This document shows positions 11,050-23,257 of a stretch of 64,000 nucleotides of DNA, piece after piece. Made by a program: the position numbers and the translations under genes. Under the pieces are notes generated by a model that did no database searches, had not been told where the DNA came from, and saw only the letters and a list, made by a program, of their open reading frames with translations. Origin of the DNA: Protopterus annectens (lineage: Eukaryota > Chordata > Ceratodontiformes > Protopteridae); NCBI RefSeq assembly GCF_019279795.1, contig NC_056737.1, positions 1,200,874,723-1,200,938,722 of the forward strand, in the 5' to 3' direction. Each line of letters starts with the position of its first letter. Within the stretch, counting starts at the first letter, position 1.

Positions 11050-11234
11050 AGCAAACTAGATCTGAGGGTTAGCACCTGAGGATCATGAGATATTACTGTG
11101 CCTCGAGCTTTCTTGAAGATGCGGAGCTAGTGATGCGGCCGACTCGGAGCCGAGGATCGGCTCTGAACCCGTGTGTAAGAACAAAGGCGAGATGAACAAT
11201 TCACATGGAACGTTATGGTAAGAACATAACTTCT
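11050..11234 (+). repeat. DIRS-1 right inverted terminal repeat and element end
   Basis: It starts with AGATCTGAGG, the inverted form of the conserved inner block. It contains a GC-rich stretch (GACTCGGAGCCGAGGATCGG) and ends GGAACGTTATGGTAAGAACATAACTTCT-like at 11234. Its partner lies upstream of the window. After it, 11235-11407 is short unassigned AT-rich sequence. Confidence 0.88.
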
Positions 11235-11407
11235 TATTTATCAAAGTAATTTTTATAAAACATAATATTCATTGCAAAATACAAATCAGCATATATCAAT
11301 TCTTTCTGAAACCTAGCCCATCAGTTAATTGGCATATCTGGATGCAACATGCACATCCATCAGTGTACCATGTATGCGTTTGTAAAAATCACTATGAAAG
11401 AAAAGAC

Positions 11408-11575
11408 CTGATGTTGTCAATTTTCATTCTATCCTCAACTGATAGGTTTGGATCCGATACTCGGATCTGACTGGGATGTTTCTAAAGCTCATGGTAACCA
11501 AAAAGCTCTTGAGCTCCTCCCTTACTCATAATGCAGCAACCCTAAGCTGCTTTAAAGCTACTTTACATCATGTTT
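11408..11575 (+). repeat. DIRS-3 left inverted terminal repeat
   Basis: It matches the reverse complement of 19600-19763: GGTTTGGATCCGATACTCGG pairs with the copy near 19680-19700, and GAGCTCCTCCCTTACTCATA pairs with the copy near 19612-19632. The inner CCTCAGATCTTG block is eroded. Confidence 0.8.
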
Positions 11576-11863
11576 GGTGCTTTTAGTGAAAGATGTACTT
11601 AGCCTAGCTCTTGAGCTTTCAAAGATAACTGACAGTAATTATTTTTTAAAATCTCCTAAACGTAATATCTTTATTACATTATAGTGTCTTTCCTACCTTT
11701 CTTAACCTTATCCTCATATGAGTGTGTAGTTCTCTGATTACCACAGTTAGTAATTCCCCTTTCTTTGCCATCTTCACTAAATATAATTAGTTTTCTGTCC
11801 TTTACCTTTCTGCACTTTTGTGTAGTACCTTTTAACCATTGTTGGAAATTTTTCCTATCTCTG

Positions 11864-11879
11864 GTAACATATATATTTA

Positions 11880-11950
<71 letters not shown>

Positions 11951-11954
11951 GTAT

Positions 11955-12009
<55 letters not shown>
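11864..12009. repeat. (TA)n microsatellite with a CACACACA interruption
   Basis: Almost pure TA dinucleotides with an internal ACACACACACAC tract at 11939-11950. It directly abuts foldback element FB-1. Apparent open frames here translate only to Tyr-Ile repeats and are not genes. Confidence 0.97.
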
Positions 12010-12011
<2 letters not shown>

Positions 12012-12263
12012 GTCTACTTCTATTCGCTGACAGCCCATTTCACTGAAACCCATTTGGTTGAAAAGCTCATTTCAATGACAAAAGTATTCAAGGCAAAAAC
12101 CTGGGTTTTGCCCCCCTCCCCACTGTTGTGTGACTGTGGAGTTGTTATATATAGTTGGGGGGGTGTGGGGGGCACAGCCCCCCACCTAGAATGTTTGTCA
12201 ATGAAATGAGCTGTCAACCAAATGGGTTTCAGTGAAATGGGCTGTCAGCGAATAGAAGTAGAC

Positions 12264-12265
<2 letters not shown>
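12010..12265. mobile_element. FB-1 foldback element
   Basis: This is a 256-bp element with perfect ~52-bp terminal inverted repeats beginning GGGTCTACTTCTATTCGCTG and ending with its complement. The arms contain repeated short words such as CCCATTTCACTGAAACCC and CATTTGGTTGA. The non-palindromic core has CCCCACTG and a G-run/C-run segment (GGGGGGGTGTGGGGGGCAC). It is flanked on both sides by (TA)n, so a target duplication would be invisible. No coding capacity is seen. Confidence 0.85.

Positions 12266-12308
<43 letters not shown>
12266..12308. repeat. (TA)n between FB-1 and FB-2
   Basis: Pure TA dinucleotide tract joining two foldback elements. Confidence 0.97.
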
Positions 12309-12310
<2 letters not shown>

Positions 12311-12621
12311 TCCCATTCATATGATTGAATTTTTCAAATGTTCTTAATGGAGAACTTCATGCAGCACGGAACGGGAAGATTTCCCTTTACCGCACTGTAG
12401 TGTGATCTTGGAGGTGGTATTTTTAAATAGCAGGGGGGTGTGAGATGCACAGCTCCCCATGTGGGGGGTGCAGTGGGGCTTGCCCCCCTGCTAACAACAT
12501 TCAGGTAATTTTTTTTGTTTTTCTTTTTTTATAAGATGTTTGGACTTTTAAAAGTTCAATCATATGGTCTTGGCCATATGAAAGTTGAACTTTTGAAAGT
12601 TCGACCAGCTGAAGTAGACCC
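12309..12621. mobile_element. FB-2 foldback element
   Basis: It begins GGTCCCATTCATATGATTGA and ends GCTGAAGTAGACCC. The arms share CATATGATTGAA and TTTTAAAA-type words in inverted orientation but are imperfect. The core carries the family signature: GCACTGTAGTGTG, GGAGG, then G-run/C-run hairpins through GCTTGCCCCCCTGC. It has no open frame of interest and is probably an older copy than FB-1. Confidence 0.75.
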
Positions 12622-13256
<635 letters not shown>

Positions 13257-13312
13257 TGAAAAAGAAGCCTGTATTACTTAACCTTTGAGACTTTATTGTA
13301 GTTTCTATCGTA

Positions 13313-15383
13313 ATGGAGGAGAAAGGCCTTTCTGGATTTAATAAATGTGTCAAGTGTGGGCACAAACTATAACTATCACATGCCCACACATTATGTGTTT
13401 ATTAAATAGGGCCACAGCATTTACAGGAGAATTGCTCTGTATGCTATGGTTTGAACTCTAGAGCTATAGTTGAAAGAAAAAAATAAGCTAATATTGAAAG
13501 GTTTATTACCATCTTCTTTTGGAGAGGCAATATCTTAGGCTCAATTTCCCAAATGTAAATATAAAGAAATAAAGCTTTCATTTCCAAAGCCTTCTACTTC
13601 ATCCACATTGGCTTTGGAGCCATCTAAGAAATTAACTAAATTGGATCCCAGAATGTCCGAGAGTTCTTCTCCCTTGGATCCGTGGAAGAAAAAAGCCACG
13701 GATCTTGACTATCTCAGATCCGATGAAATACAATCAGATCAGACTGTTTCAAGTCCTATAATTCTCCCCAGGATTGGATACCCACCTTCTATTGATGCCA
13801 TGCCTTCCAGGGTGCCTTCACCCTTTTTGGAATGGCACTGGTCCAAATGCCCTTATCTTGCCTTGTCTCGTTCATCCAGAAGTCTGACGGAACATGATAT
13901 GAAAAGAATGATGCGGTAGTTCATCTTGGCGCAGATTCAGATGGGTGTTGTGCTGGCTCCTACTCCTAGGGTCAGGACACCTATCCATCAACTACACTCC
14001 CACTGAACATCCTCCTCTGATCCCTTTGGCAGTTTCAGAGTCTCTGGATCTGAGCCTTCCAAGTCTGTCTGGCTTGGATCTGACGATAGCGTTTTCTTCA
14101 GATCAAAAGCTTACTCTGAGTGCTGAGGTTCAGATTTCTTTGGATCTGGATAATTCTCAGAGCTGAAGCATCCCTGTCAGATTTGAGGTGTTGGAGTAGA
14201 CTCCGAAGTTGTCATAGCCATCTCTGCCCCTCAGAGCTTCGGCACTGAATAGCTCAACTCCTGCTTACTCCTCAGGGAGATTGCCTTTAGAGCAGGAGAA
14301 GACAGCAGTCTAGAACCTTGCTTTCTCGTTGCTGTGGTCTTCCCTCCTTCTGGGCCAATCGGCCTTTGAGGTGGTGAAGAGAGTATTCTCTGCTTCATCA
14401 GGATGGATTTAACCCCCTCAGATCCTCAACCTTCTACCATGGTGCATCTGTGCTTAGAGTTTCATCATCCTTTGCCACAGAGACAGCCAGTATGAGACCT
14501 CCAGCTTTCCAGCAGGGTATTACAGTTTCTTCCAATACCCCCCCCCCGAATACCCTACAGACGAGGTCCCTAGAAAGAAGAAGAAGTGCAAGAGGAAGCA
14601 CTTGAACTCTGTAGAAGAGTTGGTCACAGACGATACTGACTTTGATGAAGGTGAAGGGTCCCCACTATCACCTCCAGATGATGTCTTGTTTGGAGACATC
14701 CTTGAGATCCTAAAACAGAGAGGTAGTTGGACCTCCAGCAACCCTTCCTCTGAGGAGTCGGTATTCTGGAGACTTTTGGTACTGGTCCGTCTACCTTCTG
14801 GGTTACTTCACCTGCCATTGATCTCATTGAGTTGGTCTCTCAGTGGATGTAGAAGGAACCTGACACAGATGATCCCATGCCCAGGAGACTTGACAAGATT
14901 CTAGCACCACCTTCAGGGAAAGAGTTGTGGGCTAAAGGGGTGCCCATTGATGCCATCTTCATTCATCCCCCTAACAGGGAGTCTAGGGTGATGGACAGGT
15001 TTGGGAAGTGTATCTATGCTTCAGCCACCTTCGCCCTAAGGGCGCTGAATTATTTGGCACATTTTACTAGGTTACAGAAGGATTTCATCAAGGAACTTTC
15101 AAATACCCTCTCAGGATCCATCTCTGCAGAGGTCCAAGCATCCATGACTTCTCATTTGGCTACCCTGCAATCTATTCTGAATTCATCCATGAGGCTGGTT
15201 TTGAATGTAGCCAAAGGAACCTCAAGGACAGCAGGTTCAGGCTTTACCATCAGGAGACATGCCTGGATGCACTTAAGTGATTTTGCAGAGCCCTTTAAGT
15301 CGTCGTTCATCAATACTCCCTTTGATGGTACTTCCTTGTTCAGCCCCACGGTGAAAGAAACATTATCCAGGAATGAGAAAGAT
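13313..15383 (+). pseudogene. gag: DIRS-3 gag, 5' part (decayed)
   Basis: The ATG at 13313 opens MEEKGLSGFNKCVKCGHKL and then hits a TAA. The cysteine module is recognisable but broken. Ser-rich sequence with GGATCC/GGATCTGA words follows, and an acidic block (DTDFDEGEGSP) near 14635. The core (MDRFGKCIYASATFALRALN) lies near 14990-15050, and DGTSLFSPTVKETLSRNEK is near 15325-15380. Several frameshifts are present. A Penelope-like palindrome interrupts the gene at 15384; the remainder continues at 16166. Confidence 0.85.
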
Positions 15384-16165
15384 TCAAGAAAGGTAAAACC
15401 TTCGGTAATCCACCACAACAAAATTCCAGAAGAATATAAGTAAAAATGAACGAAGTTTATTCCAAAAAGGAGAACCAGTGAAATAATAAAATTCAGTCCT
15501 TTAAAGTCCGATAAGCGCTTTCGGCAATATGCCTTTTTCCTTCATGACCTATCATGTCTCTTCAAATTGTAAGGCGGAAAAAATTGGATTGGTTCATTAC
15601 TATGTAAATTAGAAAGTATGGGACTGGTGGAATGAATGCTTATGCTATCCTATGAATTTGTGATTGGTTAGTAGCAGCGATAAATTATGCATTGTAAGAT
15701 GGCCATGTTCCAATACAGGATTGCATTTGCATCAATTTGAAGAGACATGATAGGTTAAAAGAGAAAGCTTGCTCTTTTGTCAGGAAATGATTGGTCTCCT
15801 TTTGTGACTTTTGATTCGGCGGAATTTACAACTGAATTTATCATACTAAAGTTGTAAATACGCATGATTGGTCAGATGCAAATAGCTCTTTGGAAGTTTG
15901 AAATCTATTGGATGTACATCTTTTTAAAAGTAAAAACAACAGTCCTAGTTTTACGATCTGAAGAAGGCATATTGCCGAACGCGCTTATCGGACTTTAAAG
16001 GACTGAATTTTATTATTTTACTGGTTCTCCTTTCTGGAATAAAGTTTGTTCATTTTATTTATATTTTTCTGGAATTTTGCTGTGGTGGATTACCGAAGGT
16101 TTTACCTTTTCTTGACTATATTTTCCATTGGTATCCTTAAACAGTGTAAGAAAAGTATTTTCTTG
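15384..16165. mobile_element. Penelope-like palindromic insertion in DIRS-3 gag
   Basis: The arms 15384-15535 and about 15962-16114 are inverted copies about 150 bp long and roughly 93% identical by eye. They contain GATAAGCGCTTTCGGCAATATG / CATATTGCCGAACGCGC and a GGTGGATTACCGAAGGTTTT end. The text 'gaagaaggcatattgccgaa..' followed by an AATAAAG-type segment is typical of Penelope-like element untranslated ends (family knowledge). A second inner inverted pair includes TGTCTCTTCAAATT. The 17 bp before it (15367-15383) recur nearly intact after it (16166-16183, AGG(A/T)ATGAGAA(A/T)GAT), a probable long target duplication. No RT or GIY-YIG coding is seen, so it is non-autonomous or deleted. Confidence 0.7.
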
Positions 16166-16480
16166 TCTAGGTATGAGAATGATGGAAAGATCCTGTCTGC
16201 AGTGGGCATACATTTTTCGACCCCCTCAGAGATAATTTTTAAGGAATGAATGAGGTGGTCAAAAGATGTGGTTTAGGAAATCCCAGGATCCTTTCTAGGA
16301 CACACGTGGAGGAACTTCCCCCAGGGGAAGAGGGGGGAACTCCAAAGGTCGACGCCATCCCTGCAGCAGAAGAGGCCCGCATAACCTGGATTCCAGATAT
16401 TGTTTCTTGGACAGACCTTGTCATCACTCCTGAAAAGAGGCCCGATTGCCCACCCCTGGAGGCAATCGAGGTTTGATTAT
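16166..16480 (+). pseudogene. gag: DIRS-3 gag, 3' part
   Basis: It resumes with SRYENDGKILSAVGIHFSTP, the expected continuation of the gag core. A degenerate RG-type tail follows up to the start of pol (CPPLEAIE near 16450). Frames are broken. Confidence 0.8.
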
Positions 16481-18316
16481 CCTTGCACCAGAGAGCTTGG
16501 CTGGACATAAGAAAAGATACTTGGGTGCAAAGGACTATTTCCAGAGGCTGTATAATATCCTTTTCCCTTCCACCTCCAGTCTCAAGAAAAATCCCCAATG
16601 TTCCACCTAGTCAGAGGGAAGAAGCATCATTTCAAATAGAAAGGCTGCTAGAAAAAAAGAGGTCCTGACCAGATAGAATCCAGAACTTACTCAAAGTTCT
16701 TTTTAGTGCCAAAGAAAATGGGACTGGAGACCAATTTTGGATCTTAGCAATTTGAACAAGTCAGTTTGACATACCAAGTTTCAGATGGTCACAGTTCAAT
16801 TCATTCTAACTTTTCTGGGCAAGGACAACTGGATATGCTCAACAGACCTTCAGGATGCATACTATCACATAAAGATTAACAGACAATCCAGAAGGTACTT
16901 ATACGTCCGGCTGGGAGCCAGTCACTGCCAGTTCAGAGCTTGCCCTTTGGTCTCACCACAGCCCCCAGGGTGTTCACCAAATGCATGTCAGTAGTAGCAG
17001 CTCACTTGAGACTGTAGGGTTTCCTAGGTGTTTCCATATCTAGACGACTGGCTCATTACCTTCCCAACCAGGCACCAATTGATAAGGGCAAGAAATCAGG
17101 TTCTCCAAACTTGTTCTCATGTGGGAATAACCATAAACTACAAGTATCAACTGGAACCAACTCATAGTTTGGAATTCATAGGAGCAGTTTTCAACCCAAA
17201 GTCAATGATAGTATCACTGCTTCCCTTAAGAGTACAAACCAGAAGATCACAGGTCAGAAAGATAATCTGCAGTACCAAGATTTCAGCCCACTTGATCCTT
17301 CAAGCTCTAGGATCAGTGTCAGCAACAGTAACACTAGTACATTTAGCCAGATTTTACATGAGGATTCTACAGTGGATGTTAGCAACACAATGGTCAATAC
17401 TTTACCATTCCAAGTCAACCCAAATACAGATCACTCAGATATGGAAGAGATCTCAGGTGGTGGATTCAATCACATCAGGTTCTACAAGGCTGTCTGTTCA
17501 TCCTCCCTCAGCCCAAAGCCATAGTGGCCATAGATGCTTCTCAGTTGGGTTAAGGGGTGGGGCATTTTCTGGGGAAAGCAGACCAAGGCATTGCTCCTCC
17601 TAAGAAGCCAACTTGCATGTCAGTGTCCTAGAGATGAGAGCAGTGCTTTTAGCATTGCGGGCCTTCCAGGATACTCTCCCCTCGGAGATGATTGTGATTC
17701 AGATGGACAATATGTCAGTAGTTTGGTGCATCAACAAACAAGGAGGGATCAGCTCTTACCCCTTGTGTTGAAAAGTGCTCAATGTGTGGCAATGGACACT
17801 CTCATCCAACCACTTTCTCATACCAACACACATTCCGGGGAAGCCCAATGTGATAGCAGACAAACTGTGCAGGTGCAATCTTCTACCTCACAAGTGGTCT
17901 GTCAACAAGAACATGATGGAAATAATTTTTAGTCAATCAGGCCAGCCTTCCTACAATCATTTTACCTCTCCACTAACCAACAAATACAGCAACTACTTCG
18001 CCTTATCCCCCAACACATCGGGAATCACCTTGAGATGCTCTGCTTTATGATTGCCCCCCCCAGTTTACTTTATGCCTACCCACCGATCCAATTAATTCTG
18101 AAATTTATGCAGAAAGCTGCCATGTTGAAGAGCAAAGTCATCCTCATTGCACCCTTCTGGCTTCAACAGATTTGGTTTCCCTTTCTTTGGCCTCACTTAC
18201 TTCAACAACCTTGGATTCTGGATCCAGTTCCAGAACTCCTGTCTCACTCAGTAGGCATCATCCATCCTGACATATTAAACCTCAGACTGATGGTCTGGTT
18301 TCTCCATTTCCATTAA
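16440..18316 (+). pseudogene. pol: DIRS-3 RT-RNase H-methylase-like polyprotein (decayed)
   Basis: RT motifs are scattered over frames. CSTDLQDAYYHIK is near 16840, GASHCQFRACP near 16915, and YLDDWLITF is intact at 17037-17063. RNase H remnants include a D-N-M-S-V-V-W segment near 17705 and NKQGG. The methylase-like part retains LLYAYPPIQLILKF near 18065 and ILIAPFWLQQIWFPFLW near 18140-18190. Numerous stops and frameshifts occur. It ends with a TAA at ~18314, just before the recombinase. Confidence 0.88.
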
Positions 18317-19282
18317 TAGCCAGACATATACATTTATCTTCCCATAAACCTTCAGCACAAAAACACTATTCAAGTAAGTGGAAAAGATTTGTTTACTGGG
18401 CACAACAAAATCATGCTGAACTTTTTTCAGCTCATATACATAACATACTTGAGTTTTTAGCCATATGTTTTAAAGAAGGGGCTAATTCTTCAACCATTAA
18501 AGTTCAGTTAGCAGCAATATCGAACTTTCACACTGGATTTGAAGGTGCTTCAGTAGCCTCTTACAAACTGTGCAGAGTTTTCTTGTGAGGCACTCTACTT
18601 TTAAGACCTCCCTTTAAGGACCCTACTCCCCCATGGGATCTCAGTCTGGTACTGCAGGCACTAATACATTCCCCCATTGAACCATCAGTTAAATGTGACC
18701 TTAAATATTTTACTTGGAAAACTGTTTTTCTAGTAGCCATTACTTCTGCTAGATGAATTTCAGAGATTCAAGCCTTGTCTTCAAAACCTCCATACTTGAT
18801 CTTTCACAAGGATACAGTGACGTAATCTAATAGCAGTCAGTCCATTAATTTGCCAGTATTCTTTCCTAATTTTGCTAACAAGGGTCAATACGTTACATTT
18901 ATTGGATGGTAACAAGACAATTACATTTTTACCTACATAGAACAAAAGACATCAGAAAATCAGATCAATTATTTATTTCCTTTGCAGAATTGAAATTGGG
19001 AAAACCAGTTCCTAAAGTAACTTTAGCCAGATGGCTAACTGATTTATTGTATTTCATTATTTATAACAGTTTGGATATTACCTTACCACAACTAGTATGA
19101 GCTCATTCAACTATATCCATGGCAACTTCTTCAGTTTTCCTATGCAGAGCATCCATGGATGACATATGTGCAGCTGCAACTCAGGCTACTCCCCATATCT
19201 TTATTACTCATTACAAATTGGATCTGGTCTCCAGGGGTAGAGCATCATTTGGTTCAACTGTGTTCAGGAATATCCTTCCTTA
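18317..19282 (+). pseudogene. DIRS-3 tyrosine recombinase (decayed)
   Basis: Recognisable segments are KWKRFVYWAQQ near 18380, VQLAAISNFH near 18505 and ITSAR followed by a stop at ~18755. The second box reads AHSTISMATS, so the catalytic Arg of H-x-x-R is Ile. The terminal block reads CAAATQATPHIFITHYKLD with the nucleophilic Tyr kept and the Trp changed to Gln. Frame breaks are multiple. The protein is inactive. Confidence 0.88.
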
Positions 19283-19321
19283 GAGTCCACCCAGGATTAT
19301 AGGTAGCTGGGAACTCTGTCC

Positions 19322-19422
19322 CATCAGTTGAGAACAGAATAGAAATTGACATCAAATAAAGAAGTTATGTACTTATCATAGCATTCCATCTGTGTTGTCC
19401 ATTTTCATTCTTCCTCAACTTC
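19322..19422 (+). repeat. DIRS-3 internal complementary region
   Basis: Reverse complement of the left end (ATCAGTTGAG..AATTGACATC) joined to the reverse complement of the right end (ATTCCATCTGTGTTGTCC). The central core GTTATG-TACTTAT-CATAGC is at 19364-19382, with one arm mismatch. Confidence 0.87.
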
Positions 19423-19599
19423 CCAACCACCAACCCCCAGCCTTTCTGTTTATAAACGTTTGGACGAATGAGGAACATCATTGTCCTTCATACTGAGCTC
19501 CAGATATAGTTTTCTGCTATAGTAAGCACATGCAGTTTTTATGTCTGCTATATTTATGCATGCTAAACATTTCTTTTCTGGTAATAAATCAGCAAATAA

Positions 19600-19763
19600 G
19601 ATGTGAGGTAGCTTATGGGTAAGGGAGGAGCTCAAGAGGTTTTTGGTTACCGTGAGCTTTAGTAACAGTCGAGTAAGATCCGAGGATCAGATCCGAACCT
19701 ATCAGTTAAGAAAGAATGAAATTAGACAACAAAGATGGAATGTTATGTTAAGTACATAACTTT
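19600..19763 (+). repeat. DIRS-3 right inverted terminal repeat
   Basis: Inverted counterpart of 11408-11575, containing GGGTAAGGGAGGAGCTCAAG and GATCCGAGGATCAGATCCGA. It ends TTATGTTAAGTACATAACTT. Confidence 0.85.
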
Positions 19764-20724
19764 ATAATTATTGCTAAGGCAAAAATCAATCAACTTCAAT
19801 ACATGTTTATATTCTTCCATATCACTTATAAAATCCTTTACTCCTAGCAAACTATGCTTATGTTATTTTTCCTGCCTGCCATTAGGAATTTAAATGTTAC
19901 AAATTAAAAGATACCAGTCTCACTCTGTGAATCATTGAAGATTTAACATTTTATTATGTATGTATGCATTTTGTTTCTAAATATTTAGGAAGCAGCCTGG
20001 TTTATTTTATTTGAGACACTTGACACTTCATCCCAATGGACTTAATAATGAATTATAAATTAAATATGTACTATAAATGAGGTGTTAAATTTTAGTGATT
20101 GGTTGGAATTCATATTATCTAATTAACCATTATTTTATCCATGAGTTATTTAAATGAATGATTGATTGTTTCAAACCTTTAAAAGAAGTTAGCCAAGATG
20201 GTGGTTTGTTGTTGCAATTAATTAATAAAAGTGAACTTTTAAAATGGCATGCACATATGGCACAGCACAAAATGGGTAGATTACCTGTATATATTTTTTA
20301 TTGAAATACTATTTGTGTAACTATTACAGGTTAGTGTTTTACTTTCATCACCAAGAACTTGTGTATTTTCATACATTCATGGTTGTTTATTCTTTCAGTG
20401 TTACAATGTTAAGACTAGGGCCTAAGACCTTAAATGAGATCATTGCTGTCCAGCTTTCAAGTAGACAAAGTCCAGAAGACTGTATCACATACCACAAATT
20501 TAACTTATACTTAAAACTCAGTAAGTGCTTTGCTCATCTTACATCTGTGGACAACATATACTATTTATAGCCTGCCCTTACCTGAAAATAGCTTTTATTT
20601 TGTATGTTAAATGTTCCAAATCCACCAGTGCATGATTGTTCCTTGCATCCTTCCCATGTTCTATAAAGGTAAACTCTAAAGTACATTCAGTGGTGTCATT
20701 CTTCTCATGTTTATACTCATTATG
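19764..20724. other. Unassigned AT-rich sequence, presumed intron
   Basis: No coding similarity, terminal repeats or RNA gene is seen. The short open frame at 20301-20570 has no recognisable domain and looks like chance. It is presumed host intron or very old repeat sequence. Confidence 0.6.
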
Positions 20725-21920
20725 GTGGATGGCCAATTGGCCCAGAGACAGAACTCATGAAGTTAAAACTGAGGAGCCCACCTTTACAAAGAGGCCAGTC
20801 ACTAGTGGAGTCCCTCAGGGTTCGGTCCTTGGACCGCTCCTTTTTGGCATTTACTTCTCTGAAGTCAAGGCCAATATCAATGGTGTTTGGCTGACTAAAT
20901 CTACAGATGATTGCAAATTAGGAGCTGTCATTGAATCCCACACTGACACAAATGTTCTCCAGGAGGGGCTGACACAGACAAATAACTGGTGTCAGAGCCA
21001 TGGGCTAAAACTAAATGCCAAGAAATACATAATAGTATCCTTCAGGAAGTCATCCACCCTGGGTAAATATCATATTGACAACACACCCATTAGAGTTGAC
21101 CCAGTAGCCAGGGAATTAGGGACACACACACATAGTAATCTAGCCTTTGACCCTCACATATCTACTGTAGTAAGGAAATCATTCTGTGTTGTGCAACTTG
21201 TAAACAAACGTATAGCATCTATGTCCAAGGAAGTCATTGTTCCACTGTATTTGACATTCAGCAGACCTGTCATTGAGTACAAAGCCCCCTTTGGTATGTA
21301 CCTAACCAGGCATATCCAACAATTGGAATGTCCACAGAGGTTCCTCACTAAAAGAATACAGGGCTTAAGTAAAATGTCCTATGCAGACAGCCTCAAGGCC
21401 GTATCCCTCCCTGCATTCTGTCTTCTACAGGCTGCTGAGGAGAGATGTATGCCTGGCATACAAGATATTGCCAGACCCCACTCTGATGGACCTTCTGCAT
21501 AACAGAAAAACAATCAGATCCAGAATTACCAATTCTAAAGTCTTTAAACCTTGCCTGTGATATAAACAGGACCTGCTGGAGACACAGGTATGTATCCCAG
21601 AGACTACCCCTGACTCTGGAAAAGGCTCTCCATCCATCTGAAGCAGAGTTCCTCCCAAACCCAATTCAAGTGTAACTTCGTCAATTGGATTGGGAACAGG
21701 AAATTCATCCCTGGCTTGGCATCTATGTCTCTAATGGATATAGGCAACCTGTAAATGGTTCATCTCCCAGGCCCCTACTTACAAATGTTTCATCTCCCAA
21801 GCCCCTGCTTATACTTATCAGGGGTACCAGAACTTGTCAGAGATGTTTAATGCAGGACTGGGCTTAAAAAGGCCTTTGTGGTTGTTAGCCTAGTAAACAC
21901 CTATGAACCTATTAAATAAC
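20725..21920 (+). mobile_element. CR1-like LINE, 5'-truncated 3' end (LINE-a)
   Basis: This is the C-terminal half of a non-LTR retrotransposon ORF2. The RT block contains SGVPQGSVLGPLLFGIYFSE near 20815 and a D-D-C-K-L segment near 20905, then GLKLNAKK near 21005. The thumb and C-terminal region has RFLTKRIQGLSKMSYADSLK near 21340-21395, with the Jockey/CR1-type continuation LLRRDVCLAYKILPD after a frameshift near 21430. The 3' end near 21890-21915 carries ACCTATGAACCTATTAAA, resembling the short tandem octamer tail of CR1 elements. It is 5'-truncated, as is usual for LINEs. The clade is inferred by eye. Confidence 0.83.
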
Positions 21921-22528
21921 ATCTCCGGTTTAATTGTCTATAATTGAGAATAGTTTGAATTTCTGTAATCTTTGCTCAGATTTAGTATTTTCAGCCTTTG
22001 AGGTTGCCAGTATATTGTACTTTTGCAGTTTCTCCAATTTATGTATGTCTTACCTACAGTACATGTAAACAGCAGTACTATATTTTATAATCGCTGTTAC
22101 TATTGTTTCTTAAGTTGGCATCATCATATTTTCAACCCTTGATGTTATAGTTTTCCATATAGGTGTAATTACTAAATAACATTCCCTCAGAAATATTCCT
22201 TCTTGCCAAGCAATATCCAGACCTCTTCCTACTAAGATTCCTAAATCTTCGTATTCCTGACCCTTTCCAGTCTTGGAGTTATTTAATCTATATGTAGGTT
22301 TAGGATTCATATCACCCAAGTGAATAACCTTATACTTATGTCAGTAAATGAAACATTTTGCAAAGAACAGAGAAATAAACTGCACTAAGTAGAGTATACA
22401 TAGAAATAAAAAAAATAAAAATAAAATAAAAAGGATATAAGACAAGTTGGTTCAATTTATGGCATGCTTAACAATATTATAAATGTTTTGGCCACTATAC
22501 ACTACAAATACTTTTACTGATTTAATAT
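21921..22528. other. Unassigned AT-rich sequence
   Basis: No gene or element is recognised. A short A-rich AAATAAAAATAAAATAAAAA tract is at ~22411-22430. Confidence 0.55.
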
Positions 22529-23257
22529 AGTTGTAATGGGTCTACCTGATAACACCAACACGCCAAAACACCAACAACGAAATAACCAAAACGACAAAAC
22601 CGAAAGTTCAAAAACAGGAAACTTCACATGCCCAACAAACCACAATCCCGACAATCAACAAAACAAATACCTTTCCCGAAAAATGCACACACAACACAAG
22701 CACACCAAAAACCTTACAAACCTACACTAAAACTTACATACACAACTATCTATGCACTAACCTTAACCCTAATCCTAAGGTCCGTCACTATCACACACTT
22801 ACCTTACCCGCACCTTAACCCTAACTCACTTAATCTGCCCCTAACCCTTAAATCTGTCATTATCGCACACTTACCTTACCCGCACCCTAACCCTAACTCA
22901 CTTAACCCGCCCCTAAACTTAAAGTCCGTCACTCTCGCACAATTACCTGACCCGCACCCTACCCTAATGTCCATCACTATCACACGCTTACCTTACCCAC
23001 ACCCTGACTAAAGTCCGTCACTCTCGCACACTTACCTGACCCGCACCCTACCCTAATGTCCATCACTATCACACACTTATCTTACCCACACCCTGACTCT
23101 AACGTCCGTCCTTATTGCACACTTACCTTAACATGTCGGTGTTCTCAGCATTGGGATTCTCAACTTTCGGTCTTCTCCATTGTTGATCTTCTGATGTCGG
23201 TGTTCTCGTTGTCGGCGTTGTGGACTTTCAGCGTTTTCAGGTAGACCCAGTTGTAAT
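22529..23257. mobile_element. FB-8 foldback element with 9-bp target duplication
   Basis: The element proper is 22538-23248, beginning GGGTCTACCTGA and ending TCAGGTAGACCC. It is flanked by an exact 9-bp direct repeat AGTTGTAAT (22529-22537 and 23249-23257). The left arm is built of AACACCAACAACGA-type words and the right arm of the complementary TCGTTGTCGGCGTT / TCGGTGTTCTC words, an imperfect mirror. The interior (about 22750-23130) is an imperfect tandem repeat with ACCCGCACCCTAACCCTAAC and GTCCGTCACTCTCGCAC segments. There is no transposase. A 9-bp duplication is known from Mutator-like and a few other DNA transposon superfamilies, but the assignment is open. Confidence 0.85.

Noticed and set aside
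22750..22915. CCCTAACCCTAA text suggesting interstitial telomere repeats
   Set aside because: Only a few isolated CCCTAA units within a longer degenerate tandem repeat inside FB-8; no sustained TTAGGG array.
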